Counted from the first letter of the stretch, positions 31,511-43,540 are shown. The stretch: 64,000 nt of DNA from Anniella stebbinsi (GCA_029215795.1 JARDYH010000004.1:205882017-205946016); one strand, 5' to 3'. Translations and numbers: made by a program. The notes: a model not told the origin generated them from the sequence alone.

Positions 31511-32393
31511 AACCCTCTCCTGGAGCCCACCAAGATGCACTATCCCTACCATTTAAAAAGAAAAAAGACTTTATTTTACAGACTGCTGGATCACTTCTAA
31601 GCCAAGTGAAGGCTTCTACCTGCTGCCATCTTTATTTCCCATGAATGCCTCTGGGCTACATGATGGGGCTCAGAGACTTCCTTAGTTAATGGAAACAATG
31701 GGTAGCTGCAGACCAGTGCTTCCCTGTGCAGTATGCCCAGCCATCAAGAGCAAGAAGGGAAAAAGGAAAAAGATACTGAAAACTGTGGTTTCAATGACGT
31801 TGTTCAGTATATTGTGGCTCAGACCTCTCCTCGGCCTTGTACTCTGTTGTTTGGGAAGGTTACTTGCCCTTGTGACAAGACAAGCCTCCCATGGCAACCA
31901 TTTTATGGTGATGTCCACACCAGTTTCTCAAAATGCCAACTGTGCCTACAGGCCCCAAAATGGCTTCATAGCCTTGGTTTTAAGTCTTGTTTTTTGAGTT
32001 GCCCAGAAACCTTTGGCTGCTGAGCAGTATAGAAATGTAATAAATCAATCAGCAAACAGATCCTAAGCAGATCATGGTAAATGCCAAAGGTCAGGCACTC
32101 TGACAGTTCCCATAGCCAAGGAAAGTCCAAAAATGTAGGCGGCTTATTGATCTATATGTACAACACTATACTGATGCCGGAATGATCCATCCCCACCCAC
32201 TCCAGCTACTATGAGGACTGCAGCTAAACTCAGAGAGTATAGGGAAGTCTAAGGGGGATAGAAGACATCATCCTTGCAAATCAAAATGCCCCAGTGTTTC
32301 AACCTTGTTAATCCTGCCTCCTCTACACCACTGATCCAAAGCATAAGCTGTACACCAGAAGAAGAGATGCTACCAGGAAGGGTGGGAAGGGTG
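31511..32393. other. Intron 1, nothing recognised
   Basis: Overlapping + frames at 31689-32023 have no recognisable motif. No splice-flanked conserved segment seen. Confidence 0.35.
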
Positions 32394-32559
32394 CAGTCAA
32401 GCCTAGTGGCTCCCATGTCAGTGAGGCAGAGACTCTGCTCTGAGATTCAGGCAGAACTAGGCAGAACTCTAATGGTTCTTCTAGAGTTCTGCCTGGTTCT
32501 GATTAAAACCCATAGCAGATTCACCACCCCACTGACATCAGAGCCACCAGCCTCCACCG
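32394..32559. mobile_element. M2 MITE, diverged
   Basis: CCTAGTGGCTCCCATGTCAG at the left and GAGCCACCAGCCTCCACCG at the right, with the interior AGGCAGAACTCTAATGG / CTAGAGTTCTGCCTGG inverted pair. Confidence 0.7.
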
Positions 32560-33371
32560 GGGGTTGGGGGTGCCTTTGTGGACTAAATTTTTCTGCTTCC
32601 CACTTCTAATTGTTGTTCATTATTCCTCAAATAGCATCCAAAGCTCACAGTTTGTGATGGCTCTTCCCACCCACCCCAGGACACAGGCAGAGTTTTATGT
32701 ATATGGGTATGTTAAGATTGAAACAATATAATTTAGCAGATGTTTGTGGTGTTAATATTGCTAAAACTGTGGGAAACCCAAATGCATTATTTCTCCTGGG
32801 TTCCGTGAGAAAGACATTAACTTCTAGTATTCTCTTAAAATGCTACTTCCAAAGAGATGGGTGCTTATAAGAGACTTTCTTTTTCAAATATGCCCACTTT
32901 TTTTAAAAAAAAAAATCTGTCTTTCACAAGATACCATTTTATGGACAATTAGTTTTATTTGTCTCCAGTGTGCACATACCATATTGCAAACTTTTCTTTT
33001 GCTGATCTTTACACTAATGAGACTGAGTAACATTTTCTTTCTGCAAACTAATAGAAATTGGAATCTGGATGTGTTAGTTTTGGTCACTGCCTGCTAGAGG
33101 CAACCAGGGACTCTGGTGGGGTGATTCTCTAGCAAAGACAGTCTGTTCAATTAAAACACATTTCCCAAATGTGTAGAGAATGCTTGTTCAACAATTTATG
33201 TCAAATACTCATGAAGTATAAGTAATCTGGGCTGAATTTGTACTTTAAATTTCTTTGTAGTTCAAAGTTGCTTCACACAATGTCGCTTTCATATATTAAA
33301 ATATTCTTTGGAAAATATTCTTTGGTTAATAAGAAAATAGGGGTTTGTTACATTGCAGATGTGTATTTATT
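32560..33371. other. Intron 1, AT-rich, nothing recognised
   Basis: No repeat family or gene named. Short frames at 32840-33097 are chance. Confidence 0.4.
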
Positions 33372-34013
33372 GTTTGTTTGTTTATTTAGTATTAACATTT
33401 ATATACCGCCTTACCTGCTAAAAAGCCATGAAGGCAGTGTACAATTTGAAATAATAAAAACATAAAACAATTAAAACAAGAACAGTAAAGACATTAACAT
33501 TTCAAAACTACACATTTAAAAGGCAAGACTGAAATTATGCATCTTTACAACCTTTCCCAAGGCCAAGAAAGTGGGGGCAAAATGTAGTTTTTGAGGGAGT
33601 GAATTCCATAATTTGGGGTCAAAATAGGAGAAAGACCTTTTGCACATGCTGAACAAATAGACCGCTGAGGGTAATGGTGTCCTGAAAAGGGCCTCCCCTA
33701 GAGATCTTAATACCTTGGCAGGTTCATAGCAAGACAGGTGGTCCCTTAGATAGCCAGGCCCTGAGTCATTTAAGGCTTTAAAGGTTAAGATCAACACCTT
33801 GAATCAAGCCTGGAAAGCAATTGGCAGCTAGTGCCGATCTTTCAGGACAGGTGTAATATGGCCTCGGTACCATGCACCAGTTAGCAGCTTAGCTGCTGTG
33901 GTTTGCACCAACTGAAGCATTTGGACATCCTTCATGGCACATAGAACATATTGCAATAGTCTAAACATGATGTAACTAAGGCATAGGTAACTGTCCCTCG
34001 GTCAGACCAATTC
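33372..34013 (-). mobile_element. CR1/L2-type LINE ORF2 C-terminus and 3' end
   Basis: The minus frame 33797-33516 reads LTFKALNDSGPGYLRDHLS ... YEPAKVLRSLG ... FSYFDPKLWNSLPQKL. The 3' UTR ends with the complement of TATATACCGCCTTACCTGCT and a TAAATAAACAAA tail at 33372-33390. An M4 element abuts at 34014, and possibly interrupts the LINE there. Confidence 0.75.
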
Positions 34014-34522
34014 AGGCTACGTTCAGACAATGCTATAGTCAACGGTGGGGTAATAATCAACTCAACAGTTGTTTATCTAGGGGGTGCTCCCCACACAACA
34101 TGATAATAATCAACCACAGTGTGGATTAGGATCAGCGTTGAGTTAACTATTAGTCCATGCTGAGTTGACTCACTTATCCCCCGCCCTCTCTCCCCCCTCA
34201 GTCTTCCCACTTGTATCCCATCAGCCATTGCTGCCGAAAATCTATCCTGCTGGCTAGACTAGAGCGGCAGCCACTGCTTTGACTGTTCTTGTCTTGAGAC
34301 TTTGGCTCATGAAGTAACCAATGGTGGCCAAGGAAATAACCAACGTTGCCCTCCACACAACACAATAACCAACGGTGGTTCCAATAGCCAACTCTGCACA
34401 GCGTTGGTTATTTGTGTTGGTTAAAAAACTCCCTCCATACAACACAATAACCCATGATGGGTTAAATAAACAACTATTGATTATTTAAACAGCACTGGTT
34501 ATCGTGTTGTCTGAACCCAATC
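34014..34522. mobile_element. M4 foldback MITE
   Basis: Left end GGCTACGTTCAGACAATGCT; right end ...ATCGTGTTGTCTGAACCCAAT, inverted. Many repeats of ACCAACGGTGG / ATAACCAACG / CACACAACACAATAACC words lie on the right side, with AATAATCAACCACAGTGTGG on the left. A second copy, inverted, is at 53786-54276. No coding capacity. Confidence 0.75.
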
Positions 34523-35064
34523 CAAGTGAAGTTGTGTAAATGCACTCCTTGGTACTGCCACCGCTTGAAGATTTACACTTGAATATTTGCACCTGAAGTG
34601 TAAATAGTTACTTGCATAATCTGTTGTGTCCAGTACGGTTTCCCTTCAGGTGAGCAGTGGTGATGACTTCCCTGGCTTAAACTCCTTTGAAATCCAAAGC
34701 CTAGGTGTGACCATGGAGAAAGCCTTCTCTTGTATTCCCAGCAACTGCACTTCACACAGCCTCCCCAATTAATATGAGTAGACCTGAAGACTCAAAAAAA
34801 AAAAAAAGAGAGAGAGACAGTCTTTAGTATCCTGGATCAAACCTACTTAGGCTGCATGTATGCATAGATACAAATTAAAATTATATTTATAGATATAATT
34901 TTTTAAAATACTACTATGATTTAACTAGAAATAAAATACATCTCACCATAGTGACATGTATGCCTGCTCTTATCTGCTGTTCAGGTACTACCTGGTAATG
35001 TGCAACTTCAAAGACCCTCCTGCTCTCCCTCCTTCTGGTTGACATGATAGAAGTATACAAAAGT
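34523..35064. other. Intron 1, probable old LINE debris
   Basis: 34730-34745 wording (GAGAAAGCCTTCTCTTGTAT) hints at a LINE tail. Otherwise unassigned. An A-run with GA repeat lies at 34795-34815. Confidence 0.35.
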
Positions 35065-35500
35065 ATGCCTTGTGTGGAGAAAGTGGATAGGGAACCATTT
35101 TTCTTCCTCTCTCATAATACTAGAATCTGGGATCATCCCATGAAGTGGGAATACTTATTAATATAGCAAGTAGTTAAACTATGGAATTCACCTCCACAAG
35201 GTGTAGTGATGGCTACCCTTTTGGATGGCTTTAAGAGGGGATTCGACAAATTCATGGAGGGTAAGGCTATCAAAGGCTAATACTTATAGCTATATGCTTC
35301 CTCCAGAATCAGAGGTTGTATGCCTGTGTTACACCAGTTGATGGGGAACATGGGCAGTAGGGTGCTGTTGCACTCATGTCCTGCTTATGGGTTTCCTGTG
35401 AGTTGTTGGTTGGCCACTGTATTAACAGAGTACTGGACTAGATGAACCCTTGGTCTGATCCAGCATGGCTCTTCTTATATTCTTATGGTCTTTATCTTTA
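35065..35500 (+). mobile_element. CR1-type LINE 3' end
   Basis: GGAATTCACCTCCACAAGGT, GATGGCTTTAAGAGGGGATT, GACTAGATGAACCCTTGGTC and GATCCAGCATGGCTCTTCTT are the ordered terminal words of a CR1 subfamily. It ends near TTCTTATGGTC. Confidence 0.8.
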
Positions 35501-36394
35501 AACTGGATTGGGACTGGTCAGCCCTTCAAATAGAGGACAATCTTCTCTAACGAAGGACACATGACTACCCTATTGGCATCTTCTTTCTTATCTCACCAAA
35601 CAGAACAGAATCTCCCATTTCTTCCAAAAACTTTCATAATTTGTTTTGTTTCCCCTATTTAAAAAGAGAGACCTGTATTATTCTAACAGGAAAATTACAT
35701 TTCCAAGCCAAGCTGTGTTACTCAGGTATAACGGATTCAAATTTACAGGAGTTCCAAATTTTCCTTATCTAAAACTATGTACAACACAAAACAAGGTCAA
35801 CCCCTATTATGAAATCAGTAGTTTGTGTTTGAGAGTTCTGGATTTTATGTCATGTGCTCAGTAGTTTTGTTTACAGCATGGTACTAACCGCTGTGAATGG
35901 ATTTATCATGCCTGTCACCCAAGACTGATAAGATTTCTGTTCTCTGGTAATAAGAAGTCATCTCCAGAAGGCATTTCTGTCCTGCTTCAGGCACATTGGT
36001 CAAGTAGACACAAAAATGAAAACAGAAATAATTCCAATACAAACAGGCCACCCAGCTCATCAGATTTAAGTTATGGGCACAATAACACATAAAATAAACA
36101 TGCCTTCCAAAATATCACGTGCTTCCACGCAAAAGAGATACAAATATTCTAGAATGGCTTAAACTACTATTTCATCTACGCTTATGAGATGCCAGGTATG
36201 AGGCAGAAAAGATGCCATGTTAGACCACTGGTAACTCCTAAATCTTCTTCATCTTTTCCAACCTAATGATCCTGGATTCTTACATAAAGATCTTCTTCAG
36301 CATAATATACAGCTGCGAAGTCATGTATAGCAAGTCACTGGAAGTCTCCAAAGCAACCAACTAAAGAGCAGAGGGTTGATAAAATTTGGTAGAC
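35501..36394. other. Intron 1, nothing recognised
   Basis: Ordinary AT-rich sequence. Confidence 0.4.
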
Positions 36395-36812
36395 TACACC
36401 AGGGATTTATTATCCCTAGGTCATCCCTGTGTGTCCACATGATGCACAGGGGATCCTGGGGGCAACCAGAGACTACCTAGGAACAACCTTGGGATGGCAA
36501 AAACTGAGGCTATCCCTTTTTTCCCATTATCCCAGGTCCTAATATAGGCACGGAGCCATGCAGCGGGGCTCTGTGCCCATGGGGTGGGGGGAAAGCAATT
36601 TTGCCATCCCTGGGAAGGCGGGGTGGGGGGTTGGCAGTGACATTTCATTGTTTAAACTTACCTTTCCTGCAGATTGGTGCCACATAGCTCCTCTTCAGAA
36701 TTTTTTTTTTTAATGGCACCTGCGACGTCCTTCTTTCCTTCCGGGACATCACGCAGCGGCGTAGACGGTGGAGGAGGATTGCTCCCTCTACACCCTTAGG
36801 TGAAGACATGCC
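36395..36812. mobile_element. M5 GC-rich palindromic element
   Basis: TCCACATGATGCACAGGGGA, GGGGCTCTGTGCCCATGGGG, CAATTTTGCCATCCCTGGGA, CCTGCGACGTCCTTCTTTCC and the end CTACACCCTTAGGTGAAGAC occur in the same order as in the 40492-40978 copy. Confidence 0.65.
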
Positions 36813-38439
36813 CCATGACTGTATTTAAATTTACTAAAGCAAGTGCAGCAAGCAAGCTATCCTAACTTCAAGAAAGATATTATGGCACCATAGTTTCCAT
36901 GTTTTTATGTTGGAGCTCTTCAAACTTTTCACTAAATTCCAACTCTGTACAGTTACCTATATTTTTTCTGATTGATACACACAGGCACGCAGAATAACAT
37001 ACATTCACACACATTCTTTTTACATGCTGTATAAATTGTATTTTTGCTCATTTATTAGCTAATGAGCTCCTACTTCGGCTGTTTTCCTGTACATGTTTCA
37101 TAAGCATATCAGCTATAGACAAAGAATTACAATTAGTGAATGCCTTTGTTTCTTTAGTGATCTTGATTAATGGAGGCACAGCCGTGCCTCCATTGTTAAT
37201 GGCCTTCAGTAAAAAACACATTCTGCCATGTTAAAGTGATAATGGGGGGGGGGGTCATTCTAACAGCCATAAAATAGAAAATGTTTCATCAACCTTTCTG
37301 AAATTTACAGGTGCCAGAAAGAAATGTTTGTTTTACATTACCTGAAAATTTCAAGAAGATTGGTGAAAGATTGAGGGAAGGAGAGCAGTTTAAGGTAGAA
37401 AAGGAATACAAACCTCTCTCCCTGCTTTTGTAAAATTTACTTCCGGGTTGAGACTTTTTGTGCTCTCAATTTGCATAATTTCTAGAGCTTATTAACTAAT
37501 CCAGTGGTGGGGTCTTCTTCCTCCTTGACTGTAGTTGATGGAAAGTTTTTCGTTTTTTTAAAATTCCCTTCGGTTGACTTTTAAGGACTATTTTAACCTC
37601 TCATTCAAGTCAATGAGGCGGCCATCTTCCCTCATAACGCGACACTGACACATGCTCAGTAGCGTCGCTCTCCCCCCTCCCTCCTGTCTTAGAATGTGGG
37701 GTGGGTGAGTGAAATGGCCGCTGCCTCTAGCACAGACCTTTTGAGTGATGAAGAAGAAGAAGAAGAAGAGTTTCTCTTTTCTCTTCTGGAATATGCATTC
37801 CTTTGGCTCTGAGAGTATTTTGGGCTATCTTCATAAGGCCAGTTTGCTCTTTTGCTCCCTGGTGAAGCAGGGTGTGGTTCCTCTGGATCCATGACAACCT
37901 GATCTTCAGATCTCTCCTGGGAATAGGTGGCTATACCTTTCTTTCTATCCCCCCCACCTCATACACACACAGTGCTCCTTCCCTCTTTTCTAAGAGTTTG
38001 GTCCATACTGCTATAAGTTGAAAGCTTCAAACACTTCATTTAATTAGTTTGGGCCGGTGTTAAGTTTTAAGTACAACGTTGAAACCTTTCAAAGTGCTTC
38101 TGGGCCAACAATGCTGGTTTCAGCCTAGTCACCCTGTTTTTCTAATAATGTTTAGAAACAGTTGAGCTGTCGTTTATTTTGGATAGTGTACACACATGGA
38201 TTTTCTTTCTAATCCTTACAGTCTACACAGGCTCCCTCCTTGATGTGTTTTTGGTTGCAGACAAACCCTTTTTTGTTCCAGCAGGCCTTTGGCAAATAAT
38301 CTGGACCTCTGTCTATACCTTTGACTTTTAAATTGTTATGTATTTAAAATGTTTTAAATGCTTTAATATTGAAAAGTATTTAATTATATTTTTAACTTTT
38401 GTATATTTAGGCTGCACTATATAGTTGCAGGCACTATAC
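36813..38439. other. Intron 1, mostly unassigned
   Basis: Contains a G-run at 37244-37253, an (AGA)n triplet run at 37749-37769, and a T-rich LINE-tail-like stretch at 38330-38410. No exon or RNA gene recognised. Confidence 0.35.
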
Positions 38440-38604
38440 TAGAGTGACCATATACAAAAGAAGGCAGGGCCCCTGCAACTTTAACTGTTGTGATGAAGAG
38501 GGAATTTCACCAGGACCTAATTGCATACAAATAACACTGGCTGAAATCCCCTTTTCTCTACAACTGTTAAAGTTACATGAGCCCTGTCCTCCTTTTCATA
38601 TGGT
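38440..38604. mobile_element. M1 MITE, single unit
   Basis: TAGAGTGACCATATACAAAA ... TTAACTGTTGTGATGAAGAG ... CTACAACTGTTAAAGTTACA ... CTTTTCATATGG. One unit of the family that is dimeric at 7614 and 40040. Confidence 0.75.
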
Positions 38605-38694
38605 ATATAGTATATTCCTATTTATAGATTTTAGCTGTATATGTTTTAGTTTTGTAAGGCTGCCCTGAGGCCCAGCATTGGGCAAAAGGCAGGA

Positions 38695-38730
38695 TACTAC
38701 TACTACTACTACTAGTAGTAGTAGTAGTAA
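38695..38730. repeat. (TAC)n(TAG)n self-complementary microsatellite
   Basis: A run of ACT triplets is followed by AGT triplets, forming a perfect palindrome of a few tens of bases. Confidence 0.9.
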
Positions 38731-39189
38731 TGTTTCAGATTTCTGGCTGGGTCTGCCAGAAATCCACCCTCAACACTCCTGGAAGGTCCATGTTCTATAG
38801 CACCTGCTGTCAGATGAACTTGAGGGAATCCCTCCCTCCACCCCTGGGTTTAATTGACTGGCTTCCCCTGGCTGGACCTTGCAGGAAACTATAGGGACAG
38901 ACAGAGCAGGCATTCATAGCACACATAGAATTCTAAGACTGGCAAATCTAAAAGCAAGTGTGTTGCTTTTCAAGAACCAAGGAAATTCAATGGGTCTTAC
39001 TTTTGAGTAAATATCTAGGGATGGAAATGCAGCCTGTGCAAGAACTGAGTAGGGTGCCCATATTTGGGAAACCAAAAAAGAGGACACCTAGTGGGTGGCA
39101 GGAAAATGGCTTTCTGGGGCCACCTTAAAGGCCCCAATTGGTCAATATGGGACATACTGACTTGCAATGACCATGGGACATACTGACTT
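38731..39189. other. Intron 1, nothing firmly assigned
   Basis: A short M8-like word (AATGGGTCTTACTTTTGAGT) near 38990-39010. GACATACTGACTTGCAATGA is duplicated in tandem at 39148-39196. Confidence 0.4.
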
Positions 39190-39250
39190 GCAATGATGGG
39201 AGTTGTAGTCCAACACCTTTGGAGGGCACCAGGTTGGGGAAGGGCTGCTC
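39190..39250. repeat. M7 repeat copy
   Basis: GCAATGATGGGAGTTGTAGT ... GGAGGGCACCAGGTTGGGGA, the clearest M7 right half in the window. Confidence 0.7.
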
Positions 39251-40039
39251 TAAACAAAAAAAGAGAAGTAGGTGGCCCTAAGTTGTTCGTGATCAGTTTT
39301 CCACAACCCCACAGTCACCTCTGCATATCATATTCTCCACCCTATCCTCATGGTTTATCTGCTTTGGGAGAATGAGAATTTCACTTGCACTTTCTGCCTC
39401 CTTAGGGAGGATGTGGCGTTAAGGCTTGTGAGCCTTAACTCCCAATTTCCCTGCTTTTTGGTGCTTGGTTGGAAACTGTAGAGCCTTAACATTGTTTTTG
39501 TAAACCGTAGTTTTTTTGTTTCATGAATTTATTATTATTCTGCTTTTATGTTGTTAACATTATTTCAAAATAAAATAAAATAAAATTTAATGAGAAAAAG
39601 AAAAAAGAAAAGATGCCAAAGATTTCAATGCCCACTACAAGAAAGATGATCACCGGATGGGGGGAGGGAGCTTTCATCTCTTTATTTTGTGGGGAGAGAT
39701 AAAAATTGCCAATAGTTAACAGTTGCATCTGGAGACATTTACAAATCTGAACTGGGCCAATCAGGGAACTCCAAATTCAAAATCAGGTGTATTACCAAAT
39801 CAGGTGTAAATTATACAGTCCCTCTTGAATCAACCATTAGGTGGTCACACCAGGGTATGATTAACAAGTTGGGCACTAGTGATCAAGCTGGCTGTGGAAT
39901 GCCAGGACTTTTTTCTGTCTAATTATGCATAAGATTGCACCCTCAGTCACATATATTTTATCTCTGTAAGTCCAACCAGCAGCACTGGCTTCCACTGTCC
40001 CTGGGATCAATGTTTGCAATTATTCTGGTACTCTGTCCC
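39251..40039. other. Intron 1, nothing recognised
   Basis: Short A-rich simple sequence at 39565-39615. Otherwise unassigned. Confidence 0.4.
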
Positions 40040-40336
40040 TAGGCTGACTATATGAAAAGGAGGACAGGGCTCCTGTATCTTTCACAGTTTCATAGAAAAG
40101 GGAATTTCAGGAGGTGTCATTTGTATATATGCAGAACCTGGTGAAATTCCCTCTTCATCACAACAGTTAAAGCTGCAGGAGCCCTGCCCTCTTTTGTACA
40201 TGGTCAAGAGACAGAGCTCCTGCAGCTTTAACTGTTGTGATGAAGAGGGAATTTCACAACACCTGCTGAAATTCCCTGTCCTTTGCAACCATTAAAGATA
40301 CAGGAGCCCTGTCCTCCTTTTCTTATGGTCACCCTA
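40040..40336. mobile_element. M1 MITE, inverted dimer
   Basis: TAGGCTGACTATATGAAAAG at the left and CTTTTCTTATGGTCACCCTA at the right. In the middle two units meet at ...CTCTTTTGTACATGGTCA / AGAGACAGAGCTCCTGC. Same dimer architecture as 7614-7933. No matching octamer seen at the flanks. Confidence 0.75.
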
Positions 40337-40488
40337 GTGGTGTATGGTATGTGTTTATGGGCCCCAACAGTTGTCAGTGCACTTCAGTACCGATATAAAA
40401 CAGTAGTGTGACTCCTGCCTCTTATATACCACTTTCATAACATTTTTATAGTGCAATATCCTGCTTGGTGTGGATTAGGCCATGGTCT
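40337..40488. mobile_element. M6 MITE fragment
   Basis: GGGCCCCAACAGTTGTCAGT and AAAACAGTAGTGTGACTCCT, then ATATCCTGCTTGGTGTGGAT. Related to 62687-62835. Confidence 0.5.
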
Positions 40489-40491
40489 TTC

Positions 40492-40978
40492 TGAGGCCAT
40501 GTCTATACCAGCCATTTATCCCAGGATCAGCTCAGGAGCGTCCCAGGGGCATCCAGGGATGAGCAGAGACTCCGTGGTCTCAGTAAGATCCCGAGCTCTG
40601 CAGGGGTGTGCCTTGTCTGTCCTGGCTTCTTCCCACCTCCTCACGAGTAAACACAGCTTCCAAAATGGGCATGGAGCTGTTGGGGGGGGTTCCGTGCCCT
40701 TCGGGGGGTGAGGGCAGCAATTTCGCCATCCCTGGGATGGCGGGAGGGGGTTGGGCACGGAGTTTGGCGGGTGTGTTTTTTTAAAAAATTGCTGTTTTGC
40801 CGGATCGGGGCCACGCAACAGGCTCTTCTAAAAATAAATGGCAACTGCGACATCCCTCTTCCCTTCCAGGACATTGCACAGCCATATAGAAGCTGGGGGA
40901 GGATCATGGAAGCAGGTAAGTCCGTGATCCTCCCACCTCCTTCCTGTTAGGCCCTTAGGTGTAGATGAGCCCTGTGTC
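40492..40978. mobile_element. M5 GC-rich palindromic element
   Basis: Left end GAGGCCATGTCTATACCAGC; right end GGCCCTTAGGTGTAGATGAG, which is complementary in part. The interior includes CTCACGAGTAAACACAGC, GGGCAGCAATTTCGCCATCC and ATGGCAACTGCGACATCCCT. The interior imperfectly matches 36395-36812 and 58165-58735. Confidence 0.7.
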
Positions 40979-41212
40979 TCTAGCACTGCAGAGAAGCAAT
41001 CCCAAGTCCTGTGGTAATTAGTCCATGTGGATGGAAAACACCAAAGTTACAGTATCAGAAATCTGGCTGGGTGTTTATTGTAATCAACAAAAAATTAGAA
41101 GAAGAAAAACTGCAAAAAAAAAACCTCAATGAAAATAAAAGTTTACGAAATGAATGATGGCTATATCCAATTACTTAGAATAAATCCACTGAAATGAATG
41201 GGATTTAAGTGA

Positions 41213-41555
41213 GGTCCCCTCTACAAGAATTCGGTTTGACGCCTGTTTGTCCGATTATGCACATCTTCTCGCAATCGCTTTTACGGCAAATCACTATACG
41301 TGGGAGGCGGTTAAGCGCACAACTGGTTGCCTTTCCAGTTCTATGAAACACGCTTTAGAGGTGTTTAATTCAGAGAATCGCTTGTTTACATGGTCACAAG
41401 GCGCTTTAACTGCCGCGGTAAATTAAAACTCGCTGTTTAACGCGCATTCGATAATGCACATAATCAGACAGAAAAAGCGCCTCAACCCCCAATTTGTGCT
41501 CCGCTCTTGTAGAGGTCAAATGAAAGAGCTTTGAACCGCTCTTGTAGAGGCACCC
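41213..41555. mobile_element. M3 PIF/Harbinger-like MITE
   Basis: GGTCCCCTCTACAAG at the left and CTTGTAGAGGCACCC at the right; flanking trinucleotides are TGA (41210-41212) and TTA (41556-41558), consistent with a TTA duplication carrying one change. CTTGTAGAGG occurs twice at the right end. Inverted relative to 30503-30857. Lies about 700 bp upstream of exon 2. Confidence 0.8.
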
Positions 41556-42252
41556 TTAGACTAACATTGGATACAACCCTGAGATCATAATAAATGAAAC
41601 ACAAAATGGATGGGGCTGTCAGAAGTGAACTGAAAAATGAAACACAAGGTCTTCAAATATACATCCAGCAGCCAACCCAGTCCACGAAGCACATATGGTG
41701 ACATGAGTAGTACTCCGTGTGTAGAACTGCACAGTCGTGGGCATGATCTGAGCAACTGATTTCCTCTTTTGTGGGAGAAGGCAAACTGCATGTCTCTGGA
41801 TATACCTGTACATTCCATTGCATGGAGCATTACTCAACATGCATGTTATGGGGTGAGGAGGAGTGAGCGCCTTGTGTGCCTTGCTCCTCTAGTGTATCAC
41901 GAGAATCCAATCAAATCCAATATAGAGACAAGGCAGACTTACTCTACACATCCCATCCAGAGGGAATGGATTGGGAAGAGACCAGTAAATCACAACAGGA
42001 ACATGGTGAGCAGTTCCTCTGTGGGTTCCCCAGAAGCCTCAATTATTTAATTTCTATCTTGCGGCACAGTAACTATTCTCTTGCAAATGACTTTCCTCAA
42101 TTGAGGTGTCACTGAGAAGTCTCCACAGAGTTATTTTCATTTCCTGTGTTATCTTGTAATAGAAAATGGCTGCCCACCAGTTACAGTTTCCTCCCCTATT
42201 TCTGATTTCCTAACATGTTCTATGGTGTTTTGTTCATTGTGTCTTTTAACAG
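41556..42252. other. End of intron 1
   Basis: No repeat named. Ends with the pyrimidine-rich acceptor TTCATTGTGTCTTTTAACAG. Confidence 0.6.
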
Positions 42253-42441
42253 ATATATGGCCATCATTGACCCCCTGAAGCCCCGACTGTCTGCCACTGC
42301 TACAAAAGTGGTGATTGCAAGCATCTGGATTCTGGCCTTCCTTCTTGCCTTTCCTCAGTGTCTTTTTTCCAAGACTAAAGTGATGCCTGGAAGAACTCTG
42401 TGCTATGTTTTCTGGCCAGGTGGCCTGGAGCAGCGTTTTAC
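42253..42441 (+). CDS. TACR3: Neurokinin-3 receptor (TACR3), coding exon 2
   Basis: 189 bp. The first base completes Arg148 of DRY and the last two start Thr211. It encodes residues 149-210: [20 protein letters not shown] (second intracellular loop), TM4 [16 protein letters not shown] (169-184), then extracellular loop 2 with [19 protein letters not shown]198 is the partner of C123 in the conserved disulfide. The acceptor is AACAG|A and the donor is AC|GTAAGT, a strong consensus. Length and phase agree with tachykinin receptor exon 2 as I remember it. Differences from mammalian NK3R are conservative, except in the loop segment after C198 ([12 protein letters not shown]). Confidence 0.96.
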
Positions 42442-42501
42442 GTAAGTCAGAGATGAAATAGCAATACACTCTGGCAGGCTTTCCCCCACATAAATTGCAC
42501 A

Positions 42502-42625
42502 GGGGAGGGGCCTAGCTCAGTGGTAAAGCACATGCTTTGCATGCAGAAGGTCCCAGGTTCAATACCCAGGTAGGGCTAGTAATCTTATCTGAAATCCTGG
42601 TCAGTGTTAACAATCCTGGCTCTGT
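42502..42625 (+). mobile_element. tRNA-derived SINE, 5' two thirds
   Basis: GGGGAGGGGCCTAGCTCAGT ... CATGCTTTGCATGCAGAAGG ... CCCAGGTTCAATACCC, with intact-looking A and B boxes. It begins about 60 bp downstream of the exon 2 donor. Confidence 0.85.
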
Positions 42626-42779
42626 GTGTGTTTATTTTACCATTTAATTTGACCTATAAAGGCTCAGGTTAGGTGTCAGGCTATATAAACATCCTGATAA
42701 TAAAAGAAACAGCAATAAAGATGGAATAACCAGGGATGTTTGAGCTCATTAAAATCCTCTTGAACACCACTTCTAAGTT

Positions 42780-42945
42780 TAGGATGACCATATGGAAAGG
42801 AGGCCAGGGCTCCTGTAGCTTTAATAGTCGTATAGACAAGGGAATTTCAACAGGTGTCATTTGCATGCATGCAGCATCTGGTGAAATTCCCTCTTCATCA
42901 TAACAGTTAAAGCTGAAGGAGCTCTGCCCTCTTTTGTACCTGGTC
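42780..42945. mobile_element. M1 MITE, single unit, right end damaged
   Basis: TAGGATGACCATATGGAAAG ... TAATAGTCGTATAGACAAGG ... AAATTCCCTCTTCATCATAA ... CTCTTTTGTACCTGG. Confidence 0.75.
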
Positions 42946-43261
42946 TTTTGTACCTCTTGCGGAACTACTGAAAACGCAGTCTTCTGTTTTGAGGCAAATA
43001 AACAGGGAAACAAGGTGTGGGGGGGAGATAAGGGTGCATCCACAGGAATCATTTTTTTGTGTGACAGCCGTGCAAGGGGACAAAGTGCAAGGAGATACAG
43101 TACAAGGTCACATCAGTTATCATTTGGGGCTGACTGGAGCATGCTTTAGCCATGGAGAATACTGCATGAGGGTGGGGGAGAACTGCATCTCTCAGAGGCC
43201 TTAAGCATGGTCTGCTGCTGGCACCCAAGCCCCCAAATCTCACACCTGCAAGCCTGCTACT

Positions 43262-43540
43262 CAGTTGTTTGGCAGACTGGAGGAAGCAAGGTTGAGATGG
43301 CAAGGAGGCACACTGGAATGATCATTCCTGTGCACCTTCTTCCCTATCCCAATCATGCTATGGCCAGCCTGCCAAACAGCAGTCTGGGGAGCAAGGTTGG
43401 ATGGGAAGTAAGGCACGTAGGAAGGGGTGACTCAATGCAATAACCTCCCTGGCTAAATCACGTTCCAGCCAGTCCACCAAGCAGGCTGTTTGGCAGGCTA
43501 GCCAGAGCACAGTTGGGATTAGAAGGAAGGCACACAGGGA
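43262..43540. repeat. Diverged minisatellite, ~110-bp unit, about 2.5 copies
   Basis: GTTTGGCAGACTGGAGGAAG, ACAGCAGTCTGGGGAGCAAG and TGTTTGGCAGGCTAGCCAGA begin successive units near 43267, 43375 and 43488. Each is followed by GGTTG(A)GATGG/GGGATT and AGGCAC(A)C words. The FB palindrome is inserted at its right edge. Confidence 0.55.

Larger units (their letters stand above)
14115..42252 (+). other. TACR3: TACR3 intron 1
   Basis: 28,138 bp, GT (GTAAGG) to AG (TCTTTTAACAG). It is filled with LINE, SINE, MITE and ERV fragments listed separately. I see no alternative exon with TACR3-like sequence. Phase 2 intron in the Arg codon of DRY, the position expected for tachykinin receptor genes. Confidence 0.9.
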
